Below, one piece after another: positions 12,321-22,427 of a stretch of 64,000 nucleotides of DNA. Under the pieces are notes generated by a model. The model was not told the DNA's origin. It made no database searches and saw nothing but the letters and a program-made list of their open reading frames with translations. Each line of letters starts with the position of its first letter. Position 1 is the first letter of the stretch. Source of the DNA: Xylaria sp. FL1777 (taxonomy: Eukaryota; Ascomycota; Sordariomycetes; Xylariales; Xylariaceae); assembly GCA_022578965.1 (NCBI GenBank), contig MU400606.1, positions 87,703-151,702 of the forward strand, written 5' to 3'. A program made the translations under genes and the position numbers.

Positions 12321-12403
12321 AGTAGTTAGGTAGTTCACCCTACTGCTGTAGACCTAGCCAGAAACTTAACCCAATACAACATTTTTTGCCCTCTTTAATT
12401 TCT
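12321..12403 (+). repeat. 83-bp direct repeat, right copy
   Basis: Second copy of the 83-base sequence at 11,785-11,867, in the same orientation and with a single base change. The bases before it (TTTGCCCCGG) resemble the bases after the left copy (GGTGCCCCCCCCGG). Confidence 0.9.
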
Positions 12404-15100
12404 CCAGTATACTGATCTGTCGGTAGCTTTCGAGTGTTAAGATGTGACCTATATAATTAGCTTCATTGTTTTGTTAGATTTCACTATAGGATAAGCCAAG
12501 GTACATGTATATGGAATAATAGTATTATGCGAGAAGCCCAGAATTCCCTGACTAAAAATGTTCTCCAACATATAAAACATCGTCTTTCGGGGTAACGCAA
12601 GCGTTTATATGGCAATGCTATTCACAATTTATTTCATTAGTTATCTATTCTACACCATCATTCATAAATGATTTTCACAAATTTTGACGGTGTTATAACG
12701 GCTCGATCTCTTATTGGAACAAAAGGTCAAGAAGGCTGTATAAACTTCATCTCAGCTAAGTAGGAAGTAACATAGATCCGAATAAAGCAGCTATCGTCCC
12801 TAGCCACTTCGCATAGCTATCTCTAAGCCCCCTATTGGCGGAAAAAAGAAACTGTATACATGCGTCTACATCACGTTGCGTGTGTTCTGAGGGCCCATCG
12901 CTCGATGATGTCCATTATGACTAATCGATCACAACAGCCATGTCGAATCTATACGTACTAATAAAATAAGGACTTAAAGAGAGTGGTTCGTCGGGCGATT
13001 TTGAACCGACCAGAGGAAGATTCTTTGGCCACGTACACAGTTAAGGTCCTATGAGTTTCTTTAGACGATTGTGGCAGCTTCGTGTGTTAGGTATCCGGGT
13101 CGCAGGCAGTTATAAGAGGCCCATAGTGTAGAGATAGTCAGTATTTTCTATATCATAGCCCAGTTTCTCCCAATATCTCTTGCGAAGGAACTCAGAAATC
13201 AATATTATTGAGCCCTTACGCCGTATCCACGACCTAGCAGCTGACCCAGCTTCACTCTGGAGATAAAGACCCCTGACAGTGTGGCTCCTATGTCCAACAC
13301 CAGCATGTTCATCTTACGTGGAACCCTCGGTCAGATTAATGACTTCACGTCCATAGTAACGCAAATCAAGATATTTTGTGAAACTAACTAAGCACGCGTC
13401 ATCTTAACGTATATTACATAAGTCCAGGCTTACATGAGCCTATTATCAGTTGCGGCTTTTGATGAGGCAGGCGTTATCCTACGGAATTTTCCTACCAACA
13501 CAATGAATTGGCATTGACTGGATGCTTCAATCTGGTTACGCGTGATAACTGAAGATACTGAGGAATACCGGGAATTGTACCGGTATTTGTTGCTGTGTTA
13601 CGTTCAGGGTTTGAAATCCTCTGTGTGGGGGACTGTCAGGTTGTATATCTTACGTGTGTTGTATCTAGAAATTACTGAGCACATGCTCTACTAACTTCCT
13701 CTACTCAGGCAGGAAGTTGACGATAGATGTTTCCGTCGTGATGAGCTCATATCCAGGTGACACGGTTATCCCATACGTTTGATACTGTGATTTCGATCTA
13801 TTAAGCGAAACTTATTACGGCCGGTTGTCACGGTCTCAACCGCGGGTGTGCCGGGATATATGGTCACATCTACAATATGGAAATGACTATAATAGCCTCT
13901 GTATATATGTATGAACCGTTTACTAGATATTTAGGAGGTTTCAAGAACCAAATTGACTGTACTATTGAGTCCTGTCTTGTACCTAGCTGCTGACAAGCCG
14001 ACCTATTCACTCTTGAGCAAAAACCGCTGATAGGATGCATGCAAGCAACCGCAAACAGCGAAGTATGCAAGGTCCTCATCCTATCAGTAGTGTGACGATA
14101 TAGTGCCCCTGTTTCATATTTTAAACACTCGGTACGACGGCGTGTGCTGACTCATTATAGCGGTGCGGCAGTCTTGCCCCTCTTTGTAGCTACTGGGCCT
14201 CGTCACCCAAACCCGTGTGGCGGTGATCATGAACTTTGGAAACAGAGATATGAGTTGTAAGTTATAATCATCTTATAGTTTCAAGTTCTATTTCCTGGAA
14301 ACCCCCAGTACGTCTTAGGAGAGGAGAAGATATCCTCATGTAGCCCACCTTACCATGTTCTCCTTCTCTTCCGCTACTACAATGCCTCTCTACCAGGTGC
14401 TACAGTTCATGTGTAACGGTTTGACCACATTCTCGCGGTACAACCTCGGGAATTCATCATCGTTTCATTTTCGGCCCTTCTGAATACATAATGATAGACA
14501 TTGCTCCGTTGCACTGAGGTAATTTGTAGGAAATTCCGCCGCTGTAGCTACGTCTGCTTCAAAACTTGTTTTGAGGCCTAAAGACCTCAAGTCTGTTATA
14601 TCACACCGAATTCGCGTTTCCACCATCATTTCTCTGAAAAAGGTTCACCCTAACTAGCCACAACCGCCGGTGAACCTGCTCACGGCAGTCGATTATGGAC
14701 GAACCCTTTTTTCATCACCCTTACGAACCATTGTCAAGATACCAATATACCATTAAATACCACATAGCGTGAGTTTTAAATCTTGAAGTTTTGGAACCGC
14801 CGGATAAGTTAATAATTACACTCTCGACACCGCTAATGTTCCATATGCGTGACCTATATGGCTTAAGTAGCGATACAACAGCGTCCACCGATTTCACTAG
14901 AAATTAGGAAGTTACTATGTTCTAGTTCAACCCCCAAGGCGACCCACGGTTTCTCCGGATAGTTTCAAACACCTTGCAAGCTGATTTCATGATGTACTAT
15001 TTCACACCGAAGAACGACAGGCGTCAAAGCAGAATTCTATTACGTGGAATATTGCGGTACAGGAACTTGAAGCTGCCTGACCTAATAAAGACGTCTATAA
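12404..15100. other. Gene-poor stretch with no recognised feature
   Basis: About 2.7 kb with no open frame above about 70 codons on either strand and no motif I recognise. Composition is intermediate and not as A+T-rich as the block beyond 46.7 kb. It may be old decayed sequence. Confidence 0.6.
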
Positions 15101-15457
15101 ATGGGTTCTGGATACAGATTGAATTTTCCTAAAGAGGTAGAAATCGAGCTACTCGTTCTGCCTGAAGTTGTCGATAACCTGGCCATTAGAGCAGAAATAC
15201 TGTCATGGCAACACAAATCAGATTACTAGATAGCTGACCTGGTAAGTAAAACCGTTCACCGCGAACCTCGAAGCGATATTGCTCAACACAATAGGGGCAT
15301 TGCGTTGAACCCTAACTGGGCTATCTACTATACCCCCTTACAACTTGCATGTAGGTGTGAGGAAGCTGCTTTAGAGAAATCACTACAAGCAGCGGATAAG
15401 AGAATAATGAGCGGGGTATATTCGGAGATACGGGCTTGGGTCACGGCTCATTCTTAG
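15101..15457 (+). pseudogene. Ankyrin-repeat-like gene relic
   Basis: One frame from an ATG at 15,101 reads through to a TAG at 15,455-15,457, interrupted by a single TAG at 15,230-15,232. The first part has a leucine-rich helical look (NFPKEVEIELLVLPEVV). The second contains YYTPLQLACR followed by a helical EEAALEK stretch, which resembles the TPLHLA core of an ankyrin repeat. A GTAAGT just after the internal stop could instead be a splice donor, so an intron model is possible. Nothing complete can be assembled. I read it as a decayed ankyrin protein or the 5' part of an unresolved gene. Confidence 0.3.
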
Positions 15458-16290
15458 AGATACATGTCCTAGGCCTTCAAAGTACAAACATCATTAGCGT
15501 AATTCACCTCAGAAGTAAGCACCGATTCCCAGCACAACCCGAAATTAACAAGATGTGGCAAAACCTAGGATATGCATATCCAAATATAACAGTTCACTTC
15601 GTCTCATCAGTGGGACGCGAACTACCTACCGATGACGATAATAGGATCAACAATCCTCCTCTGCGTAATCCCGACCTCATAATACCTCCTAAATTAGGAT
15701 CCTTACTTACAAGTTAGACTACGAAAGTTTTCAAACTCACCGGCATTTTCTGGTGAAGAAGGGAGCTCCGACGACAGTGATAGCAAGGCAACACATGATA
15801 GGGAGGAAGCTGTGGAGGCGGGTCATGGAAACAACGAAGTGAACAATATAAACAAAGCTGCTGATGTCGTGTTTATAAGTAAAGCGAACCAGTTGTTAGA
15901 ATTTATACAGGCGTACAGAGGTCCAGCTAGGCCCCTGTCACCCTGACATAGGGGTTCGTCATTGGATAGTTACCCACTTAGTGAATAAAATTATAATTAT
16001 CCCTTACATCTGACGCTTATATGAACAAACAACCCTTGTTTCGTTTTTACGCAGCCCGTGTCAAATATCCTAACTAGGGAGTCTGTAGGCTGAGTTCCTA
16101 CTTTACAACAACGCTCGATCCCGAGTCCTTGAGTGCAGCGTACAGTAATGGAGTGAAGAAATCACTCACATATACAGGTCACCAAAGAAGTATCCATCCC
16201 ATCACACTACCGGCCTAGCCAAGGGTACCGTCACCTGAGGGGATCAACCTGAACAGAGACAGCTACTCGCAGCATTCTACTCACAGCTAG
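15458..16290 (+). other. Possible unresolved exons upstream of the PD-(D/E)XK-like gene
   Basis: Two coding-like pieces occur. One is the frame closing at 15,717 (from about 15,436, no ATG). The other is a frame from about 15,720 to a TGA near 15,947, with an acidic/Ser-rich start (EEGSSDDSDSKA) and a helical end. They could be 5' exons of the gene whose clear exons begin near 16,291, or remnants of something else. I could not close a phase-consistent model through them. Confidence 0.25.
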
Positions 16291-17823
16291 GGGGATTGTG
16301 AGGGGCCTGAGGAGCTTGAGGAGCCTTCTTTTCCACCAAAACCGCCACCGTACCTCTATGAAGAAGATAGCTTTTTGTCAGGGTCTATTTTGAAATCGGT
16401 ATACAACTCGGTCATCAGTTTTCTCAACCTGGCAAAACAACGCGAGCCCCGGGCAAATGATGCCCGGGTACGAGACACTATAGCCCTGCTCAAATCAACG
16501 CCGGGGATCAAGCGTACGGGTATCGGGAATGTGACGAGAAAACTTACCGTCAAGCAGTATGGCGAAGTGGAAAAGGCTATAGAAGCTGAAAGGGATAAGT
16601 TCCCGGACAAACTACGGTAAGGCTCCTTAATATCACGTCTCAGTTAGTGATGTTAACAAGCAGTAGATACGACTACACGCGGTCTAAACGGCAATTAGAG
16701 ATTCGAATGACGACTTCTATACACGGCGCGGTGGTAGATTTTATTAGGCGAAGAACATTCAAATGGCTAGATCGACTTGAAGAATTACACGACACGAAAG
16801 TTTCTGATGCTGCGAAGACAATTTTGACTACCGCCAATGCAAATGTGTATTTTCCCTATCCTAAAGGAGCAAGTGACACAAAATCACCGGACTGGGGTAT
16901 AGACCACAAACCGTGTCGGCTCGGTTGTACTGTAAGTGTTTTTGGTGCTCTTTTCTTGCTTTGGCAACTACTAGAGAATCAAGTTTCCTTTTTGAAGTTT
17001 TCGAAAGTCTCACGAATCCTACTGAAAGGATAGTAACTGACCCCGAGCTTTTCAGTTTCCGGCCATAGTAATGGAAGTTGGGTGGACGCAGACCAAGAGG
17101 GATTTGCAAGAGAAAGCTGAAAATTACAGTAAGTTTGAATCAATCTTATTTCATTAGGAGACATCTAGAGTATATATCTTCTTCATGGGCCAAACCCATA
17201 TGCTGGCATCTTCCGTGGTCCCGAGTCACTCACAAATCACACCCAAAAGGACTATGGCTAACTTCGAGCAGTGCGCTCGAGTAAAGGCAAGATTCGAACC
17301 GTTGTTGCCGTTTTTATGAAAGAAATGTACTTGGCTGAGCTAAGAAATGAAAAGAGACTGGAAGAATTGTATCTTTATAACGAACTGGATACCACGGGAT
17401 CGTATTCTTACGAAAACGATGAAAGAAACACAACAGGGAAGGCTTCGCTTCTGATATGGCGGGCAGAAACCTCGCGAAACGGAACTGTGAAGGCTTTATG
17501 CTCTCAAGACGAGGTACAATAGCCAAGTATTCTATATCCGAGGTCTAGCACTGATTTATATCTAGGTATTTCGAGATGAAATGGGTAACGCAGTTGAGTC
17601 ATGCTCCCTGCGCCTTCCACTACAAAACCTCGTTTGTCAAAGTCTTTTAGACTCACCGGAGGGAGATTTTAAGGCTCCTTTACTTGAGATATCTTCAAAA
17701 GATCTCTGCGAGAACATCGACCCGAGCTTGGTGATATACCGCAGGAGACGGGCCCCAGTAGTTATAAAGAACGCAGAGGAGAAGAAGAGGAAGCGAATAG
17801 GAGAGGCTACCAAGATAGAATAA
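16291..17823 (+). CDS. Uncharacterised fungal protein, PD-(D/E)XK nuclease-like (5' end unresolved)
   Basis: Five exons join in phase: from about 16,291 to 16,616; 16,664-16,931; 17,056-17,128; 17,272-17,513; 17,566-17,823 (TAA). All introns are GT-AG (GTAAGG, GTAAGT, GTAAGT, GTACAA donors) with branch-like CTGAC/CTAAC/CTGAT signals in the later three, and lengths 47, 124, 143 and 52 nt. The first frame opens after a TAG at 16,288 and has no ATG, so a start exon is missing from the model. The middle holds KSPDWGIDHKPC, then after an intron FPAIVMEVGW with TQTKRDL. This matches the layout of a widespread ascomycete family that I associate with the PD-(D/E)XK fold (Asp of PD, then Glu of E-V-G), with the usual Lys replaced. 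The C-terminal part has a KIRTVVAVF strand and an SLLIWRAE strand. Nuclease activity is inference; the protein may be inactive or act in another way. Confidence 0.6.
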
Positions 17824-17905
17824 AGAAAAAGAGAGAGAAGCAAGGCGCCGCTAAGCTGCGGCTCGGGTCTTAAAAGCGAATGAACCCCGGGGTCTTTGCT
17901 ACCCC

Positions 17906-18376
17906 TATTGAACTTTCGCACACGATTCTCTACAGTGCCTATATGCTTAGTGCCTGCGCCATCTTCTCCCAGAAATGGATCGAGATGTCTCGCTCTGGCC
18001 CTCGTGACGTCGCCAAGTTGAAAGATGAAGGCCTAGTTATGGTGTCGCATAACGACGCCGTTGTTGCGTTAACTGCGACAACGGGCATATACCCACTTCT
18101 GCACGACATATAGCCTTACCGTAAGTAACTAGAGTATGCATAAGGAGCTCAAGCGCATCATCTCCACAACTGCCACTTTCGACATTGGTGCGCTCTTGGT
18201 TGCCGGTGACCTGATGGGTGTTCTCGGCTTAGGTACTGGTGGTAGTCTTCTCGCCGTCATGTAAGTAGGTAGTTACTCGCAGGTAGGCTGATAGGATGTT
18301 ATGATAGCAAGCGTAATCAGGTCCGCTTCGAATCGCAGCCAACCTTGTTAGCATGAAAGACGTGATAATGAGCTAA
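17906..18376 (+). pseudogene. Decayed C-terminal fragment of SEC61 alpha (translocon)
   Basis: Reads as the last quarter of the Sec61 alpha subunit. One frame gives HTILYSAYMLSACAIFSQKW followed by GPRDVAKLKDEGLVM (one residue shorter than the usual AKQLK). It then shifts frame, with inserted sequence, to HKELKRIISTTATFDIGALL and LMGVLGLGTG. That frame hits TAA inside a GTAAGT that sits where a splice donor would be, and an acceptor-like CAG ends at 18,320. After it come a YFEIAAK-like stretch and a final MKDVIMS plus stop ending at 18,376. Retention of an intron argues for genomic duplication and not a reverse-transcribed copy. There is no upstream part and the frame is broken twice, so it cannot work. 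The active SEC61 gene must lie elsewhere. Confidence 0.75.
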
Positions 18377-19406
18377 GAGCTCATAGTTATGTCTCAACTA
18401 GCTCATACATGTCTTCAGCGACGTGTTCACGGAAATCGGCGGAGCTTGGGGCATTGCATCGGCACCCGTAGATATTTCAGCCCCGGAGTTCTCATCCGAG
18501 AAAATGGAGGATGGTCAATTCAAGTTATAGACCGGTATATAAAAATTATGCATGATACAGTCGTATACAAAATTGAGATGGGTTTTGCTTGATTAAGAGT
18601 ACCTACCAATATCTAGGTATATTATGGAGGTACTATTTGAAGCGATTTCGGACTTGCACTGTGCTGTGATGTCCGACAACACCTTGATACCATGTACCGT
18701 ATCCGCATCCTCAATCTCCCGAAATAAGAAATAAGAATAGTTCTTCTCATGCCCTTGCTATCTGCGATAAGGCTGCATTAGTGTACTGCGGAATGGTTGT
18801 CTTGGCATGGCTGAACCTGAGAAAAAAAGAAACAGAAAAGAAAAGAAAAGAAAAATGTCAGGCAATGCGTGTCTTGTTAGGTAATAATATTTTGACGCGT
18901 AGATTGATTTAATTACTACAAGCCGTCGCGCGATAACGTGATCTATGAAGATTGTACACTAATGTCAGGTACCTACATGGGTCTTGTGGGTCTTGGACGA
19001 GAACTCATAGGCTCATTCCGGCTTACTTAAAGCGCTATTGTCCCTCAGGCCATTATCAGTAAATGCAATTTTTGGCACTATAGTGAGTACTCATGCAGTA
19101 CTTACGTAGTAATGTACAGTGTATGGTGAGATGTTCAGTCCCATGTACCTAAGGTAAGTAAGTACCAGGAACCTAGATATGAGGCAGGTACAGGTAGGTA
19201 ATGGAAAGAGCAAGCAGCAGAGAGGTACGTACACGCACGCATATCTTACGAGGTCTGGAATTTTTCCCTACTTTCTCTGTTGTGAAACAAAGTTCTTCCC
19301 ATTTCTCCCGTTTCCTTTTCATCTCAATCAATTCTCTCAAGTAGGACGATTTTAATACTCTAGACGCCTTTACCAACACCGCTCAATCTCATCTCAGCAA
19401 TCCACC
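18377..19406. other. Intergenic region upstream of the peroxiredoxin gene
   Basis: The first 150 bases contain a coding-like fragment at about 18,402-18,530 (+ strand, VFSDVFTEIGGAWGIAS then TAG), possibly a further relic of the duplicated SEC61 segment. A GAAAA microsatellite lies at about 18,824-18,855. From 19,140 there are AGGTA/TACCT words, and the last 100 bases are C/T-rich, as in many fungal core promoters. No complete gene. Confidence 0.5.
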
Positions 19407-20189
19407 ATGTCATCTGCATTTGTTACTCGTCCGGCTCCGGAGTTCACGGCTACCACTGTCTTTCCCGGCGGCGAGTTCAAGGATATCTCCCTCTCGGAGT
19501 ATCGTGGCCAATGGTATGTAACAGGCGTCCTCATTTCAACAGTGTTTAATCTTAGTCTTCCACCGGCTGTGTTTGGCTTCCATGGCGAATTGAACGGGTT
19601 CGTCGATGCTAATGCTCCCGCCTCTCACAGGGTCGTTCTCCTCTTCTACCCCCTCGACTTCACCTTCGTGTGCCCGACCGAGATCATCCAGTACAACGAA
19701 CATCTACCTCGCTTCAAGGAGATTAACACCACCGTTCTCGGTATCTCGACGGATTCGCACTTCTCTCATCTCGCTTGGACTCAGCGCCCTCGCAAGCAAG
19801 GCGGTCTTGGTTCCGATCTACAACTCCCTCTTGTATCTGACAAGTCGCACAAGATCTCGCGCAGCTATGGTGTGCTCCTCGAAGACGAAGGCGTTGCACT
19901 TCGCGGTCTCTTCATCATTGATCCTAAGGGCGTGCTGCGTCAGATCACCGTGAACGACCTTCCGGTCGGTCGTGATGTTCAGGAAACTCTCCGCCTCGTG
20001 CAGGCTTTCCAGTTCACTGACGAGCACGGCGAGGTCTGCCCTGCAGGCTGGCATAGTGGCGCTAAGACCATGAAGGCGGACCCTAAAGGGAGCCTCGAAT
20101 ACTTCGCTGCTCAGAACGGCGAGACTAACGGATCTAATGGATCTAATGGCCTGCCCGTTAGTAACGGCAAGCGAGCACGTGTCGAATAG
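19407..20189 (+). CDS. Typical 2-Cys peroxiredoxin (thioredoxin peroxidase)
   Basis: Two exons, 19,407-19,513 and 19,631-20,189, give 221 residues. The 117-nt intron (GTATGT...CACAG) is a multiple of three and stop-free, so the unspliced frame also reads through, but splicing restores the conserved [12 protein letters not shown] core. Peroxidatic Cys50 lies in FTFVCPTE and resolving Cys172 in [12 protein letters not shown] and the C-terminal YF motif of hyperoxidation-sensitive enzymes are present. It reduces hydrogen peroxide and organic hydroperoxides with thioredoxin as donor, and may act as a chaperone in its high-oligomer form; location is probably cytosolic. Beyond the YF helix is a tail of Asn/Gly/Ser repeats ending KRARVE, which looks like a nuclear localisation signal and is longer than in yeast Tsa1. 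GC-rich, biased codon use suggests high expression. Confidence 0.95.
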   Translation: MSSAFVTRPAPEFTATTVFPGGEFKDISLSEYRGQWYVTGVLISTVFNLSLPPAVFGFHGELNGFVDANAPASHRVVLLFYPLDFTFVCPTEIIQYNEHLPRFKEINTTVLGISTDSHFSHLAWTQRPRKQGGLGSDLQLPLVSDKSHKISRSYGVLLEDEGVALRGLFIIDPKGVLRQITVNDLPVGRDVQETLRLVQAFQFTDEHGEVCPAGWHSGAKTMKADPKGSLEYFAAQNGETNGSNGSNGLPVSNGKRARVE

Positions 20190-20976
20190 ATATCACAGAG
20201 TCATGGCACGATAGAATAAGGATACGATTGGTGTTTGGAGATGGATTGGGGGGTAAATAAATCTGAGGTGCTGGTAAAATGAGGCTCTGCATTTCTCCAA
20301 ATGGTGCGGGGAATCTCTTTGCCCAGGCATGCACTGAAACACATCTTGTAGACTAGACATAGAATCATAGATCAGCCTTTACTGGTGCTTTTCGCTTGCG
20401 GATGGGCTAATACTAATAAGACACTGATTTGCCGCGAAGCTAGGACTTGGCTATTTCGTGATAATCAATCCACTGAAGGTTATATTTGATTTGGATTCGT
20501 AACCATGTTGCGCACATTGCCTAGGCAACTTGCCATTTGTACATGACTTGTCAAATCCTCGCGACTCATCTACCCGCTGAACAATGTATTTGAGGGTCTG
20601 CTAATTGAGGGAGAAGGGTTGCTCTTTTATAATTCTGGAACCTACACGTGCAGAAATGCGGCCATAACAGCGCTGTTGTAGAGGAACTTGTCAGGGCGAT
20701 TAGGTGGGTGCTCAGCCACTGGTGGCTTGGGCTGTATTTTTACCCTAGGCATTTTTGAGGCCTCTAGTTGGGCACACTTGATACCTCTCAAATCCAAGGT
20801 TTTTTTCAACTCTGGTCATCGTCCTTTGAACGCCTTTTCTTGAAAAGAAAGGGGAAAGCAAGAAAAACCATGGGAATTCCAAATTCGCTTTACCAACAGG
20901 AAATGGCCACCTTTTAAGATAGATGTTCCCTCTAAAGCACTTCGTGGCACGATCTCTTGGGAGATATCTACATATC
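20190..20976. other. Intergenic region between the peroxiredoxin and tRNA-modification genes
   Basis: 787 bases holding the peroxiredoxin 3' region and the promoter of the next gene. Only short frames; no RNA gene or repeat recognised. Confidence 0.7.
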
Positions 20977-22427
20977 ATGGCTTCATCGGGACAGCCACGA
21001 CAGCCCCTGGTCACCATTATTGGCACCACCGGCACAGGTAAATCTGATGTAGGTTACGATAGCCTTCTGCCGAGAAGGAGACCTCGATTTTGACTGAACT
21101 TCAGCTTGCAGTGGACCTAGCCATCAGATACAATGGGGAAATTATCAATGCGGATGCAATGCAGATGTATAAAGGCCTGCCTGTGATTACGAACCAGATT
21201 TCAGTGAGAGAGCAACGTGGTATTCCGCATCATCTGCTCTCACACATCGACCCCCTTGAGCCGACCTGGACGAATGGGCTTTTTGTGCGAGAGGCTCAGA
21301 GACTCATCAAGGAAATCCGCAGCAGGGGTAAGCTGCCTATTGTAGTTGGAGGCACTCACTACTACGTGCACGCCTTGCTCTTTGATGGTAGTCTCATCGA
21401 GTCAAATGAGACTGAGCCCGAAGAAATTCGGTTTCGTTCCCAGGAGGAAACCAAGTCTCAATTTCCCATTCTTAATGAACCTACACACGTTATTCTTGAA
21501 AGACTCCGTGAAGTCGACCCCTTAATGGCCGAACGCTGGCATCCAGATGACCGACGGAAGATTAAAAGGTCTTTAGAAATATACCTTACAACGGGAAAAC
21601 GAACATCGGACATATATGCCGAACAGCAGGAAGCTAAGTTGGTCACTAGTGATGCGAGGACCCCCTGGGAAACCTTGGTCTTCTGGACATTCTCAGAGAC
21701 CGACACGCTGAGAGAGCGGCTCAGCAAACGGGTAATGAAAATGCTCCAAAGTGGTCTCATGGACGAAGTCAGAACCCTGCATCGCCGTCTCCGTGAATGC
21801 ACTAAGCGGGGAGAGGTGGTCGATCGTACACGTGGAATCTGGCAGTCGATTGGCTTCAAACAGATGGAAACCTTTCTCAATGGCGAACTCGATATGGAGA
21901 CCGCAGATGTCCTCCAGAAGAAGAAAGAGGCCGGCTTAGAAGAAATCAATATTGCCACGAGACAGTATGCAAGGTACCAGTTGCGGTGGATTCGCCATAA
22001 AACTCTGAAATCGTTCAAAGAACACAATGCGATGGGCTTGCTATATCTATTAGACAGCACGGACGCGAACGAATTTTCGACAAACGTGTTGCATCCAGCA
22101 GCTGATATATGTCAACAATATCTTTCAGGCGAGAAACGGCCACAGCCAGCAGAGGTATCAGACACGGCACGAGAAGTGTTGACCACCTTTGAGAACGAAA
22201 ACAGTTACGCTCAAACTAACTTCAAGGTCAAGAAATGCGATATTTGTAACATGAGTCTTGCGACTGAAGACCAATGGTTGAAACATATCAATGGAAAGAA
22301 ACATCGTCGATTCTTAAGGATGAAGAAACAAACTGCTTTAGTGCCCGTCGAGGCTGAGCTAGAGCTTATCGAGGAGACTAGTTCCAAAACCACTGAGGTA
22401 CATACGGGTCAGACCCCAGCGACCTGA
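20977..22427 (+). CDS. MOD5: tRNA dimethylallyltransferase (isopentenyltransferase, MOD5-like)
   Basis: Two exons, 20,977-21,048 and 21,105-22,427, give 464 residues. The intron (GTAGGT...TTCAG, 56 nt, branch CTGAAC) joins GTTGTGKSD to LAVDLA in phase zero, restoring the P-loop (residues 16-23) and the IINADAMQMYKGL substrate-binding motif. The enzyme transfers dimethylallyl from DMAPP to adenosine 37 of tRNAs that read U-starting codons, in the cytosol and/or mitochondria. Other family blocks visible are GTHYYVHALLF, KRSLEIYLTTGKR and the IGFKQM region. A C-terminal C2H2 matrin-type zinc finger (CDICNMSL...HINGKKH) is the usual eukaryotic extension. The start is the only ATG ahead of the P-loop in frame. 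Confidence 0.95.

Larger units (their letters stand above)
11785..12403. mobile_element. Direct-repeat-bounded 619-bp element, possibly TRIM-like
   Basis: Two 83-bp direct repeats enclose 453 bases with no sizeable protein. Short terminal direct repeats, a TGG-initiated sequence just inside the left repeat and a very small internal part match the plan of miniature LTR retrotransposons (TRIM). However, no target-site duplication is visible at the outer ends and the repeats do not begin TG or end CA. A simple segmental duplication is an equally good reading. Confidence 0.4.
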
